From positions 2,312,731 to 2,376,730 of the forward strand of contig WBVU01000005.1 of NCBI GenBank assembly GCA_009192285.1: a DNA stretch of 64,000 bases, written 5' to 3'. Both the position numbers and the translations under genes were made by a program. Below the pieces are notes generated by a model. The model did not search any database and was not told where the DNA came from. It worked only from the letters and a program-made list of their open reading frames with translations. The first letter of the stretch is position 1, and each line of letters opens with the position of its first letter. The DNA comes from Morchella semilibera. Its lineage: Eukaryota > Ascomycota > Pezizomycetes > Pezizales > Morchellaceae. Shown here in pieces: positions 61,853 to 64,000 of this stretch.

Positions 61853-63264
61853 CTATTTCAATAGCCTAAAGAAGTTCTGGGTAGGACTAAAAGTTTCTCC
61901 TAGAAGTAGCAGATCAAGGCAGGTATATATCTATACATATAAACCTGGAAGAAAACGAATGAGAACTATCTTTCTAGAGATACATATATGTATATACTTA
62001 TATATTCTTTTTTTTATAGAGTTCCATAGATCCAGGCATTTATATTTTATAACACTGACTCAATTAGTTTCGAATTCCGCCATAACTCTAAAAGCAACAG
62101 TGAGACAAGAGTGCTAGCTAATGACCGTTCGGGAAATGGAATGTGCAGTCCTTGATGCCTACGTAGTGTGCAGTGATGTTTACTTGCCTTGCCAGGTTAA
62201 TCGAATCATTAACATCCATGCATGCCAGGCATCATTCAAAGTCGAGGCCGGGTTTGAACTATTTTTAGATGATTTGTGACTGGGCTGATTAGAGTTGGTA
62301 GTACATACATGTACTCCATATATATACTACATGTAGCCTACGGGGGGTGAAGTTGGAACGGCCAGGGTACGTATCAGCTGGCGTGACTTTACACCATAAC
62401 TGCTTGGCTGAGCGTCTTGGGCGTTCCAACTTCACTCAAGACTACATACATACGGCCAGTATTTATATAATACTCCGTTTCTTTATCCAGCGAGCCTTTG
62501 GAGCGCCCTCATCCATGCCAAAATTGTAACCAGGGAATATCCATATCAAGGCTTGTTAAGTACATGTATATACATACATATGTAGGGATCGAAACGAAAT
62601 AAGTATGTATGTATGTACTGGCTTCAAGAGTACATGTATGTCTTTGGATTATGTAGGTATGTAGGTACAAGTACATGTAGTATACTCTATCGATCTAACA
62701 GAAAATCCGCCTTTAATTACATGTACTTACATGTAGTTACATGCCTCAATCTGGTGCGGTGCTCATTGCGCACCCTAGCTCTACATATATCATCCTAGGT
62801 GTGTCCCCCCTATGATAAGGGTACCATGTATATACACCTCTAAACCCGTTGAAAAGACCTATTAGGCTCTTGGTAAATGAACATCCCATCACTTCAGGCT
62901 ACAGGTATCTATTTTTCATTTTTCAGGCTGAAAACCCAATATATTGTAACTTTTAGGTTCTCCGTGTACCGGGTGGTGGTTAAAGTGAACATCTTCGCTA
63001 AAATGCAATTTCCCCCGCATTTTCGCCCTAGAAGCGGCCCACCTATTTATACATATAAGTATATGTCGTCTAGTTTCTTCACGATCGTACTTATTGCGAT
63101 GTTATAAATGTACACGCGTTAGAAGAAATGGAGGTGTTTACGAAGAACAGAGGATTTCTAATTACCTTTATCACAATATTACTACGTATGTACGGTCTTT
63201 TGACTTTCGTGTTTTGTTCCTGTAGGCTCTAAATGCATTGTGTGGGAATTATCTACGTATACAG
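61853..63264. other. Intergenic DNA between the F-box/ankyrin and GH43 genes
   Basis: AT-rich, no gene seen. Seven TACATGTA palindromes cluster at 62306-62735, the densest group in the window. A small inverted-repeat element lies at 62347-62435. A first coding exon of the GH43 gene may be hidden in the last 200 bases. Confidence 0.5.
62347..62435. repeat. 89-base element with perfect 14-base inverted ends
   Basis: GTGAAGTTGGAACG (62347-62360) and CGTTCCAACTTCAC (62422-62435) are exact reverse complements separated by 61 bases. TA dinucleotides lie six to seven bases outside both arms. This could be a very short MITE or a hairpin-forming regulatory site. Confidence 0.55.
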
Positions 63265-64000
63265 GAATCTCGCACGCATTCCAGAACCCTATCATACCCG
63301 GTTTTAACCCAGACCCCACAATCCAGCGAGTCGGTAGAGACTACTTTCTCGCAACCTCAACCTTTGAATTCTTTCCAGGAGTCCCTATATACCACTCCAC
63401 TGATCTGTAAATGCTCCTCCTCCCAACATCCAATCGCTTCTCAAAATCAGCAGCTAATTATTCATATAGAATCGATTGGAAAATAATTGGCCATGCGCTG
63501 AACCGGCCTTCGCAATTGAATCTTAGGGGCACTGCACCCAGTGGTGGCATTTTCGCACCAACCCTAAGATACAATGAACACACCAGAACATATTACATGA
63601 TCACGACCCTTTTTGATGTCATTAGCCCCCCAGATGTACGTACAGAGCCAGGCCTACTCCCCTTTACTCCCTCCTGCATAATTGAATTAAGACGAGTTCA
63701 TTAATATGATCTGGAAAGAACGTAACACATACTCCCCGAAGCTTCTACGTCACAACAAAAAATATTTGGGACGAAAGTTCCTGGAGCGATCCAACCTATG
63801 TCGACCAGTAAGCAATATAACTCCATTCCTTGCCCACTCATATACATAACAATACTCCCGCTTGCTACCTAGCACTGACTTACGAACGTAATAGATGGGG
63901 GTTTGACCCTGACCTCTTCTTTGACACTGATGGCCGCACCTACCTAACCACCACCCTTGGCTCGCAATTCGCCGACCCCGACTCTGGGTACTTCGCAATC
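63265..64000 (+). CDS. GH43 glycosidase (beta-xylosidase / alpha-L-arabinofuranosidase), 5' part
   Basis: The exons 63265-63406, 63470-63635, 63719-63807 and 63895-64000 join in frame and run off the window. They encode [99 protein letters not shown] and [20 protein letters not shown]. This is the five-bladed propeller N-half of GH43; the Asp in NPDP is the expected general base and the Asp in FDPDL the pKa-modulating residue. GH43 enzymes split xylo- or arabino-oligosaccharides from hemicellulose. No signal peptide is seen, but the start is not found: the first exon here begins at a likely acceptor (63265 or about 63225), so at least one small upstream exon is missing. Clean splice sites argue for a live gene. 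Confidence 0.82.

Noticed and set aside
1-64000. tRNA, rRNA and snRNA genes
   Set aside because: I looked for A/B-box and T-loop words (TTCGAAT, GGTTCAA) and found none in a foldable tRNA context; a covariance search would be decisive.

Overview
This window is nuclear DNA of a filamentous ascomycete (Pezizomycotina). The genes are split by short introns (45-145 bases, GT...AG), and several belong to families found mainly or only in such fungi: L-galactonate dehydratase, a FarA/CTF1-type zinc-cluster regulator, a GH55 beta-1,3-glucanase, a fungal GAR-domain protein and a DUF2011 protein. Gene density is low (about one gene per 7-8 kb), intergenic DNA is full of microsatellites and G/C homopolymers, and short TTAGGG arrays occur inside the sequence. 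A Pezizomycetes- or Orbiliomycetes-like species is possible, but the sequence alone does not settle it.

Layout. 1.4-3.0 kb (+): L-galactonate dehydratase of D-galacturonate (pectin) catabolism, with a paired CreA-like site upstream. 3.2-4.1 kb (-): DUF2011-type nuclear protein, convergent with it. 6.2-15.3 kb (-): one giant gene, about 2,975 codons in three exons, for a microtubule-associated GAR (GAS2) domain protein with a very long charged helix. 15.3-23.0 kb: gene-poor, with a MITE and the relic of a small gene. 23.0-25.0 kb (+): LAT-type amino-acid permease. 26.9-28.5 kb (+): broken protein-kinase gene. 28.5-36.7 kb: no gene seen; one old LTR-like relic. 36.7-39.8 kb (+): FarA/CTF1-beta-like regulator of fatty-acid and cutin use. 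44.6-47.2 kb (-): secreted GH55 exo-beta-1,3-glucanase. 47.2-52.0 kb: AT-rich, no gene seen. 52.0-58.7 kb (-): COPII scaffold Sec16. 59.4-59.9 kb: LTR-like relic and a second MITE. 60.3-61.9 kb (-): F-box/ankyrin protein. 63.2-64.0 kb (+): 5' part of a GH43 glycosidase gene that runs off the window.

How the genes fit together. Several genes suit a saprotrophic or plant-associated life: pectin-sugar catabolism, hemicellulose debranching (GH43), glucan breakdown (GH55) and a cutin/fatty-acid regulator. They lie kilobases apart among housekeeping genes, so they do not form a cluster.

The least expected signals are not genes. The palindrome TACATGTA occurs 44 times by hand count, against about one expected by chance, and never in a coding exon. 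Five short TTAGGG arrays are scattered through the window. Three small inverted-repeat elements are present, two of them flanked by TA duplications. The GAR-domain protein carries a coding minisatellite. No bacterial-type operon, CRISPR array, tRNA or rRNA gene was found.
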